Source of the DNA: Salinimicrobium sp049687495
Lineage (GTDB): Bacteria; Bacteroidota; Bacteroidia; Flavobacteriales; Flavobacteriaceae
Direction: 5' to 3'
NCBI GenBank assembly: GCA_049687495.1
Contig: JBAVJB010000076.1
Location: 1-33,475, forward strand
DNA length: 33,475 nucleotides
Part shown: positions 15,005 to 23,570 of the stretch, in pieces
Position numbering within the stretch: the stretch's first letter is position 1
Layout: the number at the start of each line of letters is the position of its first letter
The notes under the pieces: generated by a model
The model's input: only the letters and a program-made list of their open reading frames with translations
Databases searched by the model: none
What the model was told of the DNA's origin: nothing
Position numbers and translations under genes: made by a program

Positions 15005-15026
15005 CCTCTACATTACCTCTACATTA
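15005..15026. promoter_or_regulatory. Tandem 11-bp repeat, candidate operator of the glucan locus
   Basis: CCTCTACATTA occurs twice with no gap (15005-15015 and 15016-15026), so the copies lie one helical turn apart. An inverted partial copy, TACAGAGG, lies at 14988-14995. The array is 24 bases after the regulator's stop and about 200 before susC. Binding by the regulator is inferred from position. Confidence 0.4.
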
Positions 15027-15080
15027 ACTGAAAATGAAGCTTTTGTAAACATCAGGTTTTTGGGCATCTTTCCCCGTTTC

Positions 15081-15108
15081 ACCCCCTAAAAACAACCTTT
15101 GGGAGGGT
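15081..15108 (+). other. Stem-loop between regulator and susC
   Basis: ACCCCCTAAA and TTTGGGAGGGT pair over 10 bp with one bulged A and one wobble around a 7-base loop. No T run follows, so it may be a weak terminator of the regulator transcript or a mark of a processing site. Confidence 0.35.
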
Positions 15109-15138
15109 ATTTAACAGGCTAAAAAAGGATTTTCTCGT

Positions 15139-15159
15139 CCTGTATGTTTTTTGTACAGG
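15139..15159. promoter_or_regulatory. Inverted repeat before susC
   Basis: CCTGTA-N9-TACAGG, a perfect 6-bp inverted repeat. It lies about 33 bases before a -7-like TATCTTAG at 15192-15199, which in turn is 25 bases before the susC ATG. It is well placed for an activator, but the arms are short. Confidence 0.3.
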
Positions 15160-15224
15160 TTGATTTTCCCTGCTTCAGGCTTTTTTCCTTTTATCTTAGT
15201 TAAAGAAATTTAACAATTAGTCAC

Positions 15225-18200
15225 ATGAAGAAATTCACATGCTTTTTAATTGCCCTTTTAGGTGGATTTTTATCTATGCAAGCGCAAACGTTTTCTGTCC
15301 AGGGAAATGTTACAGATGAAAATGACATGCCTTTGTTGGGGGTCAATGTATTGGTCAAAAACCAGACCAGAGGAACCGTCACCGATTTTGACGGTAACTT
15401 TAAATTAGACAATGTCTCTGCAGGAGATGTAATACAGTTCTCCTATGTAGGCTTTCAGTCGCAGGAGATCGTATTGGTGGACGATTCCTTTTTGGATGTT
15501 GTTATGGTAACAGACTCTGAGTCACTTGCCGAAGTGGTGGTGATCGGGTATGGTACCCAACAAAGAAAGGATATTACAGGATCTGTTTCTGTAGTTTCCG
15601 AAGATGTAATAGAGGAACTTAACCCTATTAAAGTAGAGCAGGCCCTTCAAGGTACTGCAGCAGGGGTGAATGTTCTGCCTGCTTCAGGGTCACCGGGAGC
15701 CGGAATTTCTATCAACATTCGCGGTATCGCTTCCAACACGGTGAACGCACCATTGGTTTTGATCGATGGTTACCAGGGAGACCTGGGAACCTTAAACCCG
15801 AATGACATTGCTTCTATCTCTATTCTTAAGGATGCGCAGGCTGCCATATATGGTATTGCAGGTGCAAACGGGGTTGTGTTGATCACAACCAAATCGGGAA
15901 AAAAGAATACTGCGCCTACAGTAAAATATGATGCCTACATGGGTATGCAGGAAACCACCCGAAAAATTCCACTTTTGAATGCTACCGAATACGCACTTAT
16001 TCTAAACGAAGCCTATGCGAACAACGGAGAGGAAATTCCTTATCCGGATGTGAGCAATCTTGGAACCGGAACCAACTTCCAGGATGAGGTTTTTGATACT
16101 GCTCCTATTTACAGTCATTACCTGTCAGTTTCGGGAGGTACAGACAAGATTACCTACTCTGTGGGTGGATCTCACCTATACCAGGAAGGTATTGTAGGTG
16201 CAGACAAATCTGATTTCACAAGAAGCACCGGGAGATTTAGTATTGGAATTGACCTTTTTGAAGACTTTAATTTTACTGCCAACTCTGTCTATACAGATAT
16301 TGACAGAAGGTCGATCAATGAGAACGGATTGGGTTCTGTTTTGTTCAATGCCTTGAACATCGCTCCAACTTTTGCCGTTGATCAGGAAGACCTGCAGGGA
16401 ATCCTGGGGAACGAGATCATCAACCCGCTTTCTCAAATTGAGAACACCTTTAATGACTATAACCTTAAAAAACTGAATGGAACCTTCGCTTTGGAATACA
16501 ACCCGATCGAGGAACTTACATTCACTTCAAGGTTTGGATATAGCACCACAAACAGCAAAGGCAAAGACTTTTCCCCGATCATTGATTATGGCCCGGGAAA
16601 AGTTTTTAACAACTCCCGAAGCCAGGTGAACCAGAACCGCATTAGTGATAACAGCTATACCTACGATTTGTTCGGTACTTATGAAGATAAATATGACGAG
16701 GCTCACCACGTTACCCTTACAGGTGGTATGACTGTGATTCGCAACTGGGGTGACGGTTTGTTCGCTTCAGGATATGACGTGCCAAACAACTCCTGGGATT
16801 TTGCAGACATCAGCCTTACCACAGGAACAAGCGATGCAAAAAGCAACAGTTCTTATGTTTATGATGTGCGTAAGCTGTCTTTCTTCGGAAGGCTTCAGTA
16901 CGACTATAAAGGAAGATACCTTGTTTCAGGAATGCTAAGAAGGGATGCTTCGAACAACTTCAGTTCAAGTAACAGGGTTGGATATTTCCCATCTGTTACT
17001 GCAGGATGGATACTTACCGAGGAGCCTTTCTTTGGTGACAGTTCAGCCATTAACTTCCTAAAAATTCGCGGAAGTTACGGTACGCTTGGTAATGATGAAA
17101 CAGGTGCCAGCCGTTACTACAGAAGTTTGCTGAACGGAGAAGCTACTTATGTGCTGGACGGGCAGTTGATCAACGGTACTGCAATTGGAGCACTTGCTAA
17201 CCCTGATGCAGGTTGGGAAGAAGCTGAAAAGATCAACTTTGGTCTTGACCTTCGTCTTTGGAATAACATGGTGGATATTTCTGCTGACCTCTTTAGGGAA
17301 GATCGTAACAGCCTCTTGATCTCAGGAATTCCTGTTTCAGGTATTTTTGGTACGGGAGCGCCGGGATCCGGTTCGCCAACCATCAACGCAGGTACCACAA
17401 GAAACGAAGGGATAGAATTCTCTGTCAAGTATAACAAAGTTGTCAATGACAAACTTGACTTCAACATTTCTTACAATGCGATGTTCCTTAACAACGAAGT
17501 GCTCGAGGTGGAAGGAACCGATTTCCTTCCCGGAGGACAGTTTGGAGTCGGACAACCACAACCTTCACGTTTTGAAGCAGGTTACCCGGTAGGATATTTC
17601 TATGGATACAAGACAGACGGAGTATTCCAGACTGCCGCAGAAGTAGCGGCTCATCCTTCGCAGGCTGCACTTGGTGCTCCTGCACAGCCGGGAGATATTC
17701 GTTATGTCGATCTTAATGGTGATGGTGTGATCACTACAGATGACCGTACCAACATTGGGGATCCAATTCCTGAGGCTACCATGGGTCTAAACCTTAACAT
17801 CAACTACGGCCCTATGGATTTCGTGGCCTACACCTATGCTTCCATTGGGAATGATATGGTAAGGAATTATGAAAGAAATCAGCCTAACGTAAACCGTGCT
17901 GCTTACATCCTTGACCGTTGGAGAGGTGCCGGAACAAGCAATTCTGTTCCAAGAGTGACTACAGGAGCCAGCTCTAACCTTGCATTTTCTGACTACTACG
18001 TAGAAGATGCTTCCTATGCGAGAATTCAAACGGTCCAACTGGGATACAGTCTTCCTGGAAATACCTTAGAACAAATTGGGTTGAATAAGCTGCGTGTTTA
18101 TGCAGCTGTCAACAATCTATACACCTTTACCAAGTACCGCGGATTTGACCCTAGTGCAACCGGTGGTGCTGCAATTGGTGGAGGGATCGACTACGGGTTC

Positions 18201-18248
18201 TACCCATTACCACGCATCTATCAGGTTGGTGTGAACCTTAACTTTTAA
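15225..18248 (+). CDS. SusC-like TonB-dependent outer-membrane transporter of the glucan locus
   Basis: A 1007-residue SusC-family importer that brings oligosaccharides across the outer membrane using TonB energy. Features in order are a signal peptide ending MQAQ and a CarboxypepD_reg-like domain (FSVQGNVTDENDMPLLGVNVLVK, GTVTDFDGNFKL, FSYVGFQSQEIVL). Next come the linker VVVIGYGTQQRKDITGSVS and a plug (IKVEQALQGTAAGVNVL, INIRGIASNTVNAPLVLIDG, ISILKDAQAAIYGIAGANGVVLITTK). The barrel then runs to the C-terminus GVNLNF. The long N-terminal extension is usual for SusC. It begins the structural part of the locus; susD follows after 12 bases. Specificity for laminarin-type glucan is inferred from the neighbouring GH16 and GH3 enzymes. 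Confidence 0.93.
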   Translation: MKKFTCFLIALLGGFLSMQAQTFSVQGNVTDENDMPLLGVNVLVKNQTRGTVTDFDGNFKLDNVSAGDVIQFSYVGFQSQEIVLVDDSFLDVVMVTDSESLAEVVVIGYGTQQRKDITGSVSVVSEDVIEELNPIKVEQALQGTAAGVNVLPASGSPGAGISINIRGIASNTVNAPLVLIDGYQGDLGTLNPNDIASISILKDAQAAIYGIAGANGVVLITTKSGKKNTAPTVKYDAYMGMQETTRKIPLLNATEYALILNEAYANNGEEIPYPDVSNLGTGTNFQDEVFDTAPIYSHYLSVSGGTDKITYSVGGSHLYQEGIVGADKSDFTRSTGRFSIGIDLFEDFNFTANSVYTDIDRRSINENGLGSVLFNALNIAPTFAVDQEDLQGILGNEIINPLSQIENTFNDYNLKKLNGTFALEYNPIEELTFTSRFGYSTTNSKGKDFSPIIDYGPGKVFNNSRSQVNQNRISDNSYTYDLFGTYEDKYDEAHHVTLTGGMTVIRNWGDGLFASGYDVPNNSWDFADISLTTGTSDAKSNSSYVYDVRKLSFFGRLQYDYKGRYLVSGMLRRDASNNFSSSNRVGYFPSVTAGWILTEEPFFGDSSAINFLKIRGSYGTLGNDETGASRYYRSLLNGEATYVLDGQLINGTAIGALANPDAGWEEAEKINFGLDLRLWNNMVDISADLFREDRNSLLISGIPVSGIFGTGAPGSGSPTINAGTTRNEGIEFSVKYNKVVNDKLDFNISYNAMFLNNEVLEVEGTDFLPGGQFGVGQPQPSRFEAGYPVGYFYGYKTDGVFQTAAEVAAHPSQAALGAPAQPGDIRYVDLNGDGVITTDDRTNIGDPIPEATMGLNLNINYGPMDFVAYTYASIGNDMVRNYERNQPNVNRAAYILDRWRGAGTSNSVPRVTTGASSNLAFSDYYVEDASYARIQTVQLGYSLPGNTLEQIGLNKLRVYAAVNNLYTFTKYRGFDPSATGGAAIGGGIDYGFYPLPRIYQVGVNLNF

Positions 18249-18260
18249 AAAATTTGCAAC

Positions 18261-19739
18261 ATGAAGAAATATAATTTCACAGTAAAAGCCCTTCTACTGC
18301 TTCTGGGGATAGGTATGTTCTCAGGATGTACCGAAGATTTCCTGGACGAGACTACAGAGTATACTATAGACTCAGAGAATTACTTTAATTCTGAAGAGGA
18401 TTACTACAATGCGTTGATTGGAGTCTATGATGTGCTTCAGTCTACCTATGTTAATGTGCTGCTTGGAGAGATCGCATCAGACAATACTTTGAGCGGTGGA
18501 GAAAGTGCAACAGACGTTATAGGTTTCCAGCAGGTAGATGAGATGACTCACACTCCTGTTAACGACAACCTCGACGATGTATGGGATTGGAACTTTGCAG
18601 GTGTGCAAAGAGCCAACTACATTCTCGAATTCCAGGATAAGACAGACTTTGAAGGAAAAGAAACCATCATTGCAGAAACCCGTTTTTTAAGAGCCTACTT
18701 TACCTTTGAATTGGTGAAATGGTTCGGACCTCTTCCCCTTAGCGGGGACAAGCGTTTCAAGCTTGGGGATGAAAAAACCGTTCCACGCTCTCCTGTAAGT
18801 GAGGTCTATGCTCAAATTGAAGCTGATCTTCAGTATGCGATCGAGCATCTAGATTACACTGCGCCACAAGTTGGACGTGCTACTAAAGGTGCTGCACAGG
18901 CGCTTCTTGGAAAAGCTTACCTGTACCAGGACCAGTTCCAGGAATCTGCAGCAGTACTTACAGATCTTATCAACAGCGGTCAATACCACCTTTACGGAAC
19001 TCAGGAAGGCGAAGATTATGCTAACCTGTTCGAATATGTAGGAGAGAACAGTGGAGAATCTGTTTTTGAGATACAGTACACCGGTGCAGAAGGCGCAGGT
19101 TTTGGATGTCTTCAGTGTAGTGAGGGTAACGTTGCCGTAGGATTCCAGGGAATAAGGAACTATTCAGGTCCTTTATTTGAATCAGGATTCAGCTTTAACG
19201 TACCTGTTCAGGAAGTCTACGACGCCTTTACTGAAAATGATATCCGAAGAGATTATTCCATTCTTGACATCGAGGCCTGTGCAGATGAAACCGGAGCTTC
19301 TTATACTGAAGGTTATAAACACACGGGATATTTTAACCGCAAATACCTTCCAAGAAAGAACGACAACGTTGGCGACGCCAACCTTACACAACCAAACAAC
19401 TACAGGGCTATAAGATATGCAGATGTATTGTTGATGGCTGCGGAAGCTTTAGTAAGAGGAAACATTGATGATCAAAGAGCCGCCACTTACGTAAATATGG
19501 TAAGAGAAAGAGCCGGTTTGGATCCTATAACCGCCGAAGGTGCACTTCTGGAGATCATTTATGCTGAAAGAAGGCTGGAATTGGTAGGCGAAGGCCACCG
19601 TTTCTTTGACCTGGTTCGTACAGGCAGGGCTGCCGATGCAATTGAAGGCTTTACGCCAAATAAAAATGAATTATTCCCTGTTCCTTTAGAAGAAATAGAA
19701 TTTTCACAAGGCAACTGGGAACAAAATCCCGGATACTAA
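18261..19739 (+). CDS. SusD-like surface glycan-binding lipoprotein
   Basis: A 492-residue RagB/SusD-family protein that caps the SusC barrel and captures glycan at the cell surface. It has a lipoprotein signal (LLLLLGIGMFSGC) with the acylated cysteine followed by TEDFLDE, the usual start of SusD proteins. TPR-like helices follow (RANYILEFQDKT, AETRFLRAYFTFELVKWFGPLPL), then GAAQALLGKAYLYQDQFQESAAVL. The C-terminal signature is YAERRLELVGEGHRFFDLVRTGRA, ending in a short ENPGY-like tail, here EQNPGY. It lies between susC and the PKD-type binding protein with 11-12 base gaps, so all are one transcript. Confidence 0.95.
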   Translation: MKKYNFTVKALLLLLGIGMFSGCTEDFLDETTEYTIDSENYFNSEEDYYNALIGVYDVLQSTYVNVLLGEIASDNTLSGGESATDVIGFQQVDEMTHTPVNDNLDDVWDWNFAGVQRANYILEFQDKTDFEGKETIIAETRFLRAYFTFELVKWFGPLPLSGDKRFKLGDEKTVPRSPVSEVYAQIEADLQYAIEHLDYTAPQVGRATKGAAQALLGKAYLYQDQFQESAAVLTDLINSGQYHLYGTQEGEDYANLFEYVGENSGESVFEIQYTGAEGAGFGCLQCSEGNVAVGFQGIRNYSGPLFESGFSFNVPVQEVYDAFTENDIRRDYSILDIEACADETGASYTEGYKHTGYFNRKYLPRKNDNVGDANLTQPNNYRAIRYADVLLMAAEALVRGNIDDQRAATYVNMVRERAGLDPITAEGALLEIIYAERRLELVGEGHRFFDLVRTGRAADAIEGFTPNKNELFPVPLEEIEFSQGNWEQNPGY

Positions 19740-19750
19740 TACTGAACGAT

Positions 19751-21841
19751 ATGAAAAAATACTTTAAAATATTCTTATCAGTCTTTATTACCCTGGCCAT
19801 AGCCGGTTGTAATAAAGATGATGATAGCCTAGGAGTAGATCTTGAAGGATTAAATGCTCCAAGCGATCTTGGTGCTACATTCCAGATCACCCAGGACAAT
19901 TCCGGGTTAGTAACCATTATTCCAAATGGAGTAGGAGCGAACCTTTTCTCAGTTGATTTTGGAGACGGTTCTGCATCTTCTGATGAAATAAGAGTTGGGG
20001 AAAGCGTGACTCACGTTTATGATGAAGGGCAGTACGATGTCGTGATCAACGGGACCAACCTTGCCGGCGAAACTGCTGAAGGTATTCAGCCTTTGACTGT
20101 TTCGTTCAGAGCTCCTGAAAATCTTGAGGTGGCCGTCGACAGAGACCCTGAGGATAATTATACCATTAACGTAAGCGCTTCAGCAGATTATGCCGCAATG
20201 TTCAACGTGTATTTTGGAGATGCTGCAGACGAGGAGCCAACCCCACTTATGCCTGGTGAAACTGTTTCACACACCTACGCAACTACCGGTACCTTTGACG
20301 TTCGCGTTGTAGCACTCAGTGGAGGTGAAGCTACCTTGGAGGCTACTCAGGAAGTAGTAATTACAGATCCATTATATCTTCCTATAGATTTTGAATCTGC
20401 AAAATTAAATTACGCCTGGAGTGGTTTTGGAGGAGCAAGCGGACAGGTAATAGATAACCCCGATATGAGCGGCATCAATAGCAGCGCTAAAGTTGCCGAA
20501 CTGAGTAAAAGTGCGGGAGCAGAAACCTGGGCCGGAATGTCCTTACAATTGGATGAGCCTCTAGATTTCTCTCAAGGAACTGCAATAAAAATGAATGTTT
20601 GGTCCCCCGAGGCAGGCGTGCCTATCCTCTTCAAGATCGAGGACACAAGTTCAGAGCCTGATGCAAATGGTAATCCTACTGTATTTGTAGAAATAATTGA
20701 AAATACGACCACCTCGGGAGAATGGGAAGAAATGACTTTTGATCTTACATCGTCGGGAAGTTTTGATCCTGCAGTAGATTACGATAGGATAATCGTATTC
20801 TATGACTTCGGAAATACTGGGGAAGGAACCACTTTCTACTTTGATGATATAATGTTAGCTAACCTGGAGCCGTTGAAGTTACCAATAACCTTTGACAGCA
20901 GTGTAATAAATTATGCGCCTGAAACTTTTAACGGTACTTCTTTCGAAGTGGTCGCAAACCCTGATGAATCTGGAGCAAACAACTCACCTTCCATGGTGGG
21001 AGCAGTGACAAATTCCGGTGTAAACTACGAAGGTCTTTCTTTTAATCTTGAAGAACCGGTTGATTTCAGCAGTGATAATAAAACCATTACTATGAAAGTA
21101 TGGTCAGATGTTGCCCTTCCCGTCCTGCTTAAATTTGAAGGCGGCGTTAATGGCGAGCGTCAAAATGAAGTTGTAGCAAACCATACCGGTTCAGGTTGGG
21201 AAGAACTAAGCTTTAACTTTGCTACAGATGCTACCAAGAGTTATATAGACGGTAGCCAGGGCGTGGGAGAAGCATTTGTTCCTACAGGTCAATATGCTAC
21301 CATGACCATATTCCTTGATGGTCCTGGATCTGCAGCAGGCACCTTCTATTTGGATGACATTCGAAAAGAAGATGGAAATGGAGATACAGAGTACATTTCT
21401 CTTTTTAGCGATGTTGCCACTGATGTTGCAGTAGGCACCTGGAGAACAGACTGGTCAGTCTCTGATTACGAGGAAATTGAATTTGATGGTCAGCTTACTA
21501 AACATTACTTTAATCTTGGTTATGTCGGTATAGAGCCTGTTGCGCCCATAGACGCTTCTAATATGACTTACTTCCATTTAGAGGTTTATACTGAAAATGC
21601 CACAGCTGTTAAAGTGAAACTGGTAGATTTTGGGCCAGACGGTGTGTATGCCGGTGATGATCTCTCTGAACACGAACTTACTTTTGATAATCTTCCCCAG
21701 GATCAGTGGGTGACTTTAGACATACCTTTAGTTGACTTTACAAATCTTACAGGGACCTCCAATATTGCACAGTACATCTTATCTGGCGTACCGTACGAAG
21801 AGGCTGATGTTTATGTGAGGAATATTTATTTTCACAACTAA
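19751..21841 (+). CDS. PKD-containing surface glycan-binding lipoprotein (SusE-position)
   Basis: A 696-residue lipoprotein (lipobox ITLAIAGC, then NKDDD) in the SusE/F position. Residues 35-207 form two PKD-like Ig domains, with FSVDFGDGSA, THVYDEGQYDV and FNVYFGDA, SHTYATTGTFDVRV. The rest holds two clearly homologous modules of about 165 residues. One begins LPIDFESAKLNYAWSGFGG near 213 and the other LPITFDSSVINYAPETFNG near 377; both contain a PDxSGxN segment, a W/Y-G-x-S-hydrophobic strand, and end TFYFDDIM or TFYLDDIR. A third, more distant module runs from about 547 to the end. All look like beta-sandwich carbohydrate-binding domains, so several beta-glucan sites are likely. No catalytic motif is visible. 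It probably concentrates laminarin at the surface next to SusCD. Confidence 0.82.
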   Translation: MKKYFKIFLSVFITLAIAGCNKDDDSLGVDLEGLNAPSDLGATFQITQDNSGLVTIIPNGVGANLFSVDFGDGSASSDEIRVGESVTHVYDEGQYDVVINGTNLAGETAEGIQPLTVSFRAPENLEVAVDRDPEDNYTINVSASADYAAMFNVYFGDAADEEPTPLMPGETVSHTYATTGTFDVRVVALSGGEATLEATQEVVITDPLYLPIDFESAKLNYAWSGFGGASGQVIDNPDMSGINSSAKVAELSKSAGAETWAGMSLQLDEPLDFSQGTAIKMNVWSPEAGVPILFKIEDTSSEPDANGNPTVFVEIIENTTTSGEWEEMTFDLTSSGSFDPAVDYDRIIVFYDFGNTGEGTTFYFDDIMLANLEPLKLPITFDSSVINYAPETFNGTSFEVVANPDESGANNSPSMVGAVTNSGVNYEGLSFNLEEPVDFSSDNKTITMKVWSDVALPVLLKFEGGVNGERQNEVVANHTGSGWEELSFNFATDATKSYIDGSQGVGEAFVPTGQYATMTIFLDGPGSAAGTFYLDDIRKEDGNGDTEYISLFSDVATDVAVGTWRTDWSVSDYEEIEFDGQLTKHYFNLGYVGIEPVAPIDASNMTYFHLEVYTENATAVKVKLVDFGPDGVYAGDDLSEHELTFDNLPQDQWVTLDIPLVDFTNLTGTSNIAQYILSGVPYEEADVYVRNIYFHN

Positions 21842-21853
21842 AAAAGCAGAAAC

Positions 21854-23503
21854 ATGAAAAATATTTTAAAAATAAAGAACACGATCTTCATCCTTCTTCT
21901 TTCTGTTCTTGCAGTAGGTTGTGTGGATGACGACTTTGAATTTGGTAAGCTTGCCAGCCCAACCAACCTTAGTGTTACAGCACAGGTTGTTGGACAGTCT
22001 GATGAAAACCCTTACGGGGATGGATCAGGTGCTGTAACCTTCACTGCAACTGCAGATGGAGCCATGACCTATAAATACGTTTTTGGGAATGGGAGCTCAA
22101 TAACCACCTCGAGTGGTGAGTACACGCACCAGTTTTCTGAAACCGGTACCAATATGTATGCGGTAACCGTAATTGCCTATGGCCCCGGAGGTACTGCAAG
22201 TTCTACGCTTACCGAAGTAGAAGTACTGGTAACTTATGAGCCGCCTGCAGATTTGATAAATAAATTAGTAGGTAAAGAATGGAGAGTTAAGGCATCGGCT
22301 CCGGGTCACTTTGGGCTGGGTCCTGTAGGAGGAATAATTCCTGTTGAATGGTATGGTGCCGGACCAAATGAAAAAGAGGGAACCGGAATGTATGACGACC
22401 GCTATATCTTCCAGGCAGACGGTACTTTTGTTCATATCGTGGATGCTACTAATGATGATCCCACTCCTGATCCAACAGGGACTGTCTTCGGAAGGGCCGG
22501 CTTAGTCGATCAGCTAGGTGCCAACGGAGGTACTGTTGAGGGGGCAGATGTTTTAAATGTGCCTTATCAGGATTATACTGAAAACTGGTTTATCTCAGCT
22601 CCGGGAGGTGTTGAAACTATTAATATTACTGGTCTCGGTTTTATTGGCTATTACATAGGAGGAGACCATAAATATGAGATCTTTGACCGTTCCGTCAATA
22701 ATGAACTCATTCTGAGATCTACCGATGGAAACGGTGAATTTGACTGGTGGTTTGTTCTTACCTCTGCACCCGAGGGAGGAGGCCAGGAGCCGGAAGAATT
22801 CCAAAGCCAGTACAACACCCTTATTTGGGAAGAAAATTTTGATTCAGGTTCTTTAGATACTGATGTGTGGAACTTTGAGACCGGTAATAATGACGGTTGG
22901 GGAAACCAGGAAGTTCAATACTACACCGAAGATAATGTGACAGTACAGGATGGAAATCTAGTAATCACTGCAAAGGCAGAATCTTTAAATGGGTTTGACT
23001 ATACATCTTCCCGTATCACCACTAAAGATAACTTCAGCTTTACTTATGGTAGAGTAGAAGCAAGAGCTAAACTTCCCGGTGGAGCAGGGGTTTGGGCTGC
23101 GATCTGGATGCTGGGATCAAATATTGATGAGGTAAGCTGGCCTGCAGCTGGAGAGATCGACATCATGGAATATGTGGGTAATAATCCCGGTGGTGTTTAT
23201 GGTACCTTACATTATCCAGGTAATTCTGGTGGTAACGCCAATGGTGATGTTACGAATGTTCCAGATGCAGAAAATGAATTTCATCTATATTCTGTAGAAT
23301 GGACTCCAGATAATATTTATTTTCTTGTAGATAATGTTGTGTATCATTCTGTAGAAAATACTGCTGATCTGCCATTTCACAGTGACTTCTTCCTTATCCT
23401 GAATGTGGCTATGGGAGGAACATTTGGTGGCGACGTAGACCCTGCATTTAATGAGGCTTCTATGGTCGTTGACTATGTGAAGGTTTTTGGAGCAGAGGAG
23501 TAG
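21854..23503 (+). CDS. Surface GH16 endo-beta-1,3-glucanase (laminarinase) with PKD and an extra domain
   Basis: A 549-residue lipoprotein (lipobox LLSVLAVGC, then VDDD, which favours surface export). A PKD-like domain covers about 36-125 (YKYVFGNGSSITT, YTHQFSETGTNMYAVTV). A second region of about 130-310 that I cannot name starts LINKLVGKEWRV and contains YDDRYIFQADGTFVHIVDATNDD. The GH16 catalytic domain runs from about 325 to 549: WEENFDSGSLDTDVWNFETG, the catalytic block GEIDIMEYVG with E434 as nucleophile, D436, and E439 as acid/base, then HYPGNSGGNA and a closing VVDYVKVFG. The enzyme cuts laminarin-type beta-1,3-glucan outside the cell and feeds SusCD. A stem-loop lies between it and the GH3 gene. 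Confidence 0.9.
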   Translation: MKNILKIKNTIFILLLSVLAVGCVDDDFEFGKLASPTNLSVTAQVVGQSDENPYGDGSGAVTFTATADGAMTYKYVFGNGSSITTSSGEYTHQFSETGTNMYAVTVIAYGPGGTASSTLTEVEVLVTYEPPADLINKLVGKEWRVKASAPGHFGLGPVGGIIPVEWYGAGPNEKEGTGMYDDRYIFQADGTFVHIVDATNDDPTPDPTGTVFGRAGLVDQLGANGGTVEGADVLNVPYQDYTENWFISAPGGVETINITGLGFIGYYIGGDHKYEIFDRSVNNELILRSTDGNGEFDWWFVLTSAPEGGGQEPEEFQSQYNTLIWEENFDSGSLDTDVWNFETGNNDGWGNQEVQYYTEDNVTVQDGNLVITAKAESLNGFDYTSSRITTKDNFSFTYGRVEARAKLPGGAGVWAAIWMLGSNIDEVSWPAAGEIDIMEYVGNNPGGVYGTLHYPGNSGGNANGDVTNVPDAENEFHLYSVEWTPDNIYFLVDNVVYHSVENTADLPFHSDFFLILNVAMGGTFGGDVDPAFNEASMVVDYVKVFGAEE

Positions 23504-23528
23504 TTTAATTCCACTTAAACTGTTAATC

Positions 23529-23555
23529 ACCGGGGGAAGTGTACCTTCCCCTGGT
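23529..23555 (+). other. Stem-loop inside the glucan operon, before the GH3 gene
   Basis: ACCGGGGGAAG, loop TGTAC, CTTCCCCTGGT: 11 bp with one wobble pair, then TATTTAATTCC without a proper T run. It lies in the 67-base gap between the GH16 lipoprotein and GH3, the largest gap in the structural operon. Partial termination or 3'-end protection is plausible. Confidence 0.55.
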
Positions 23556-23570
23556 ATTTAATTCCCTAAA

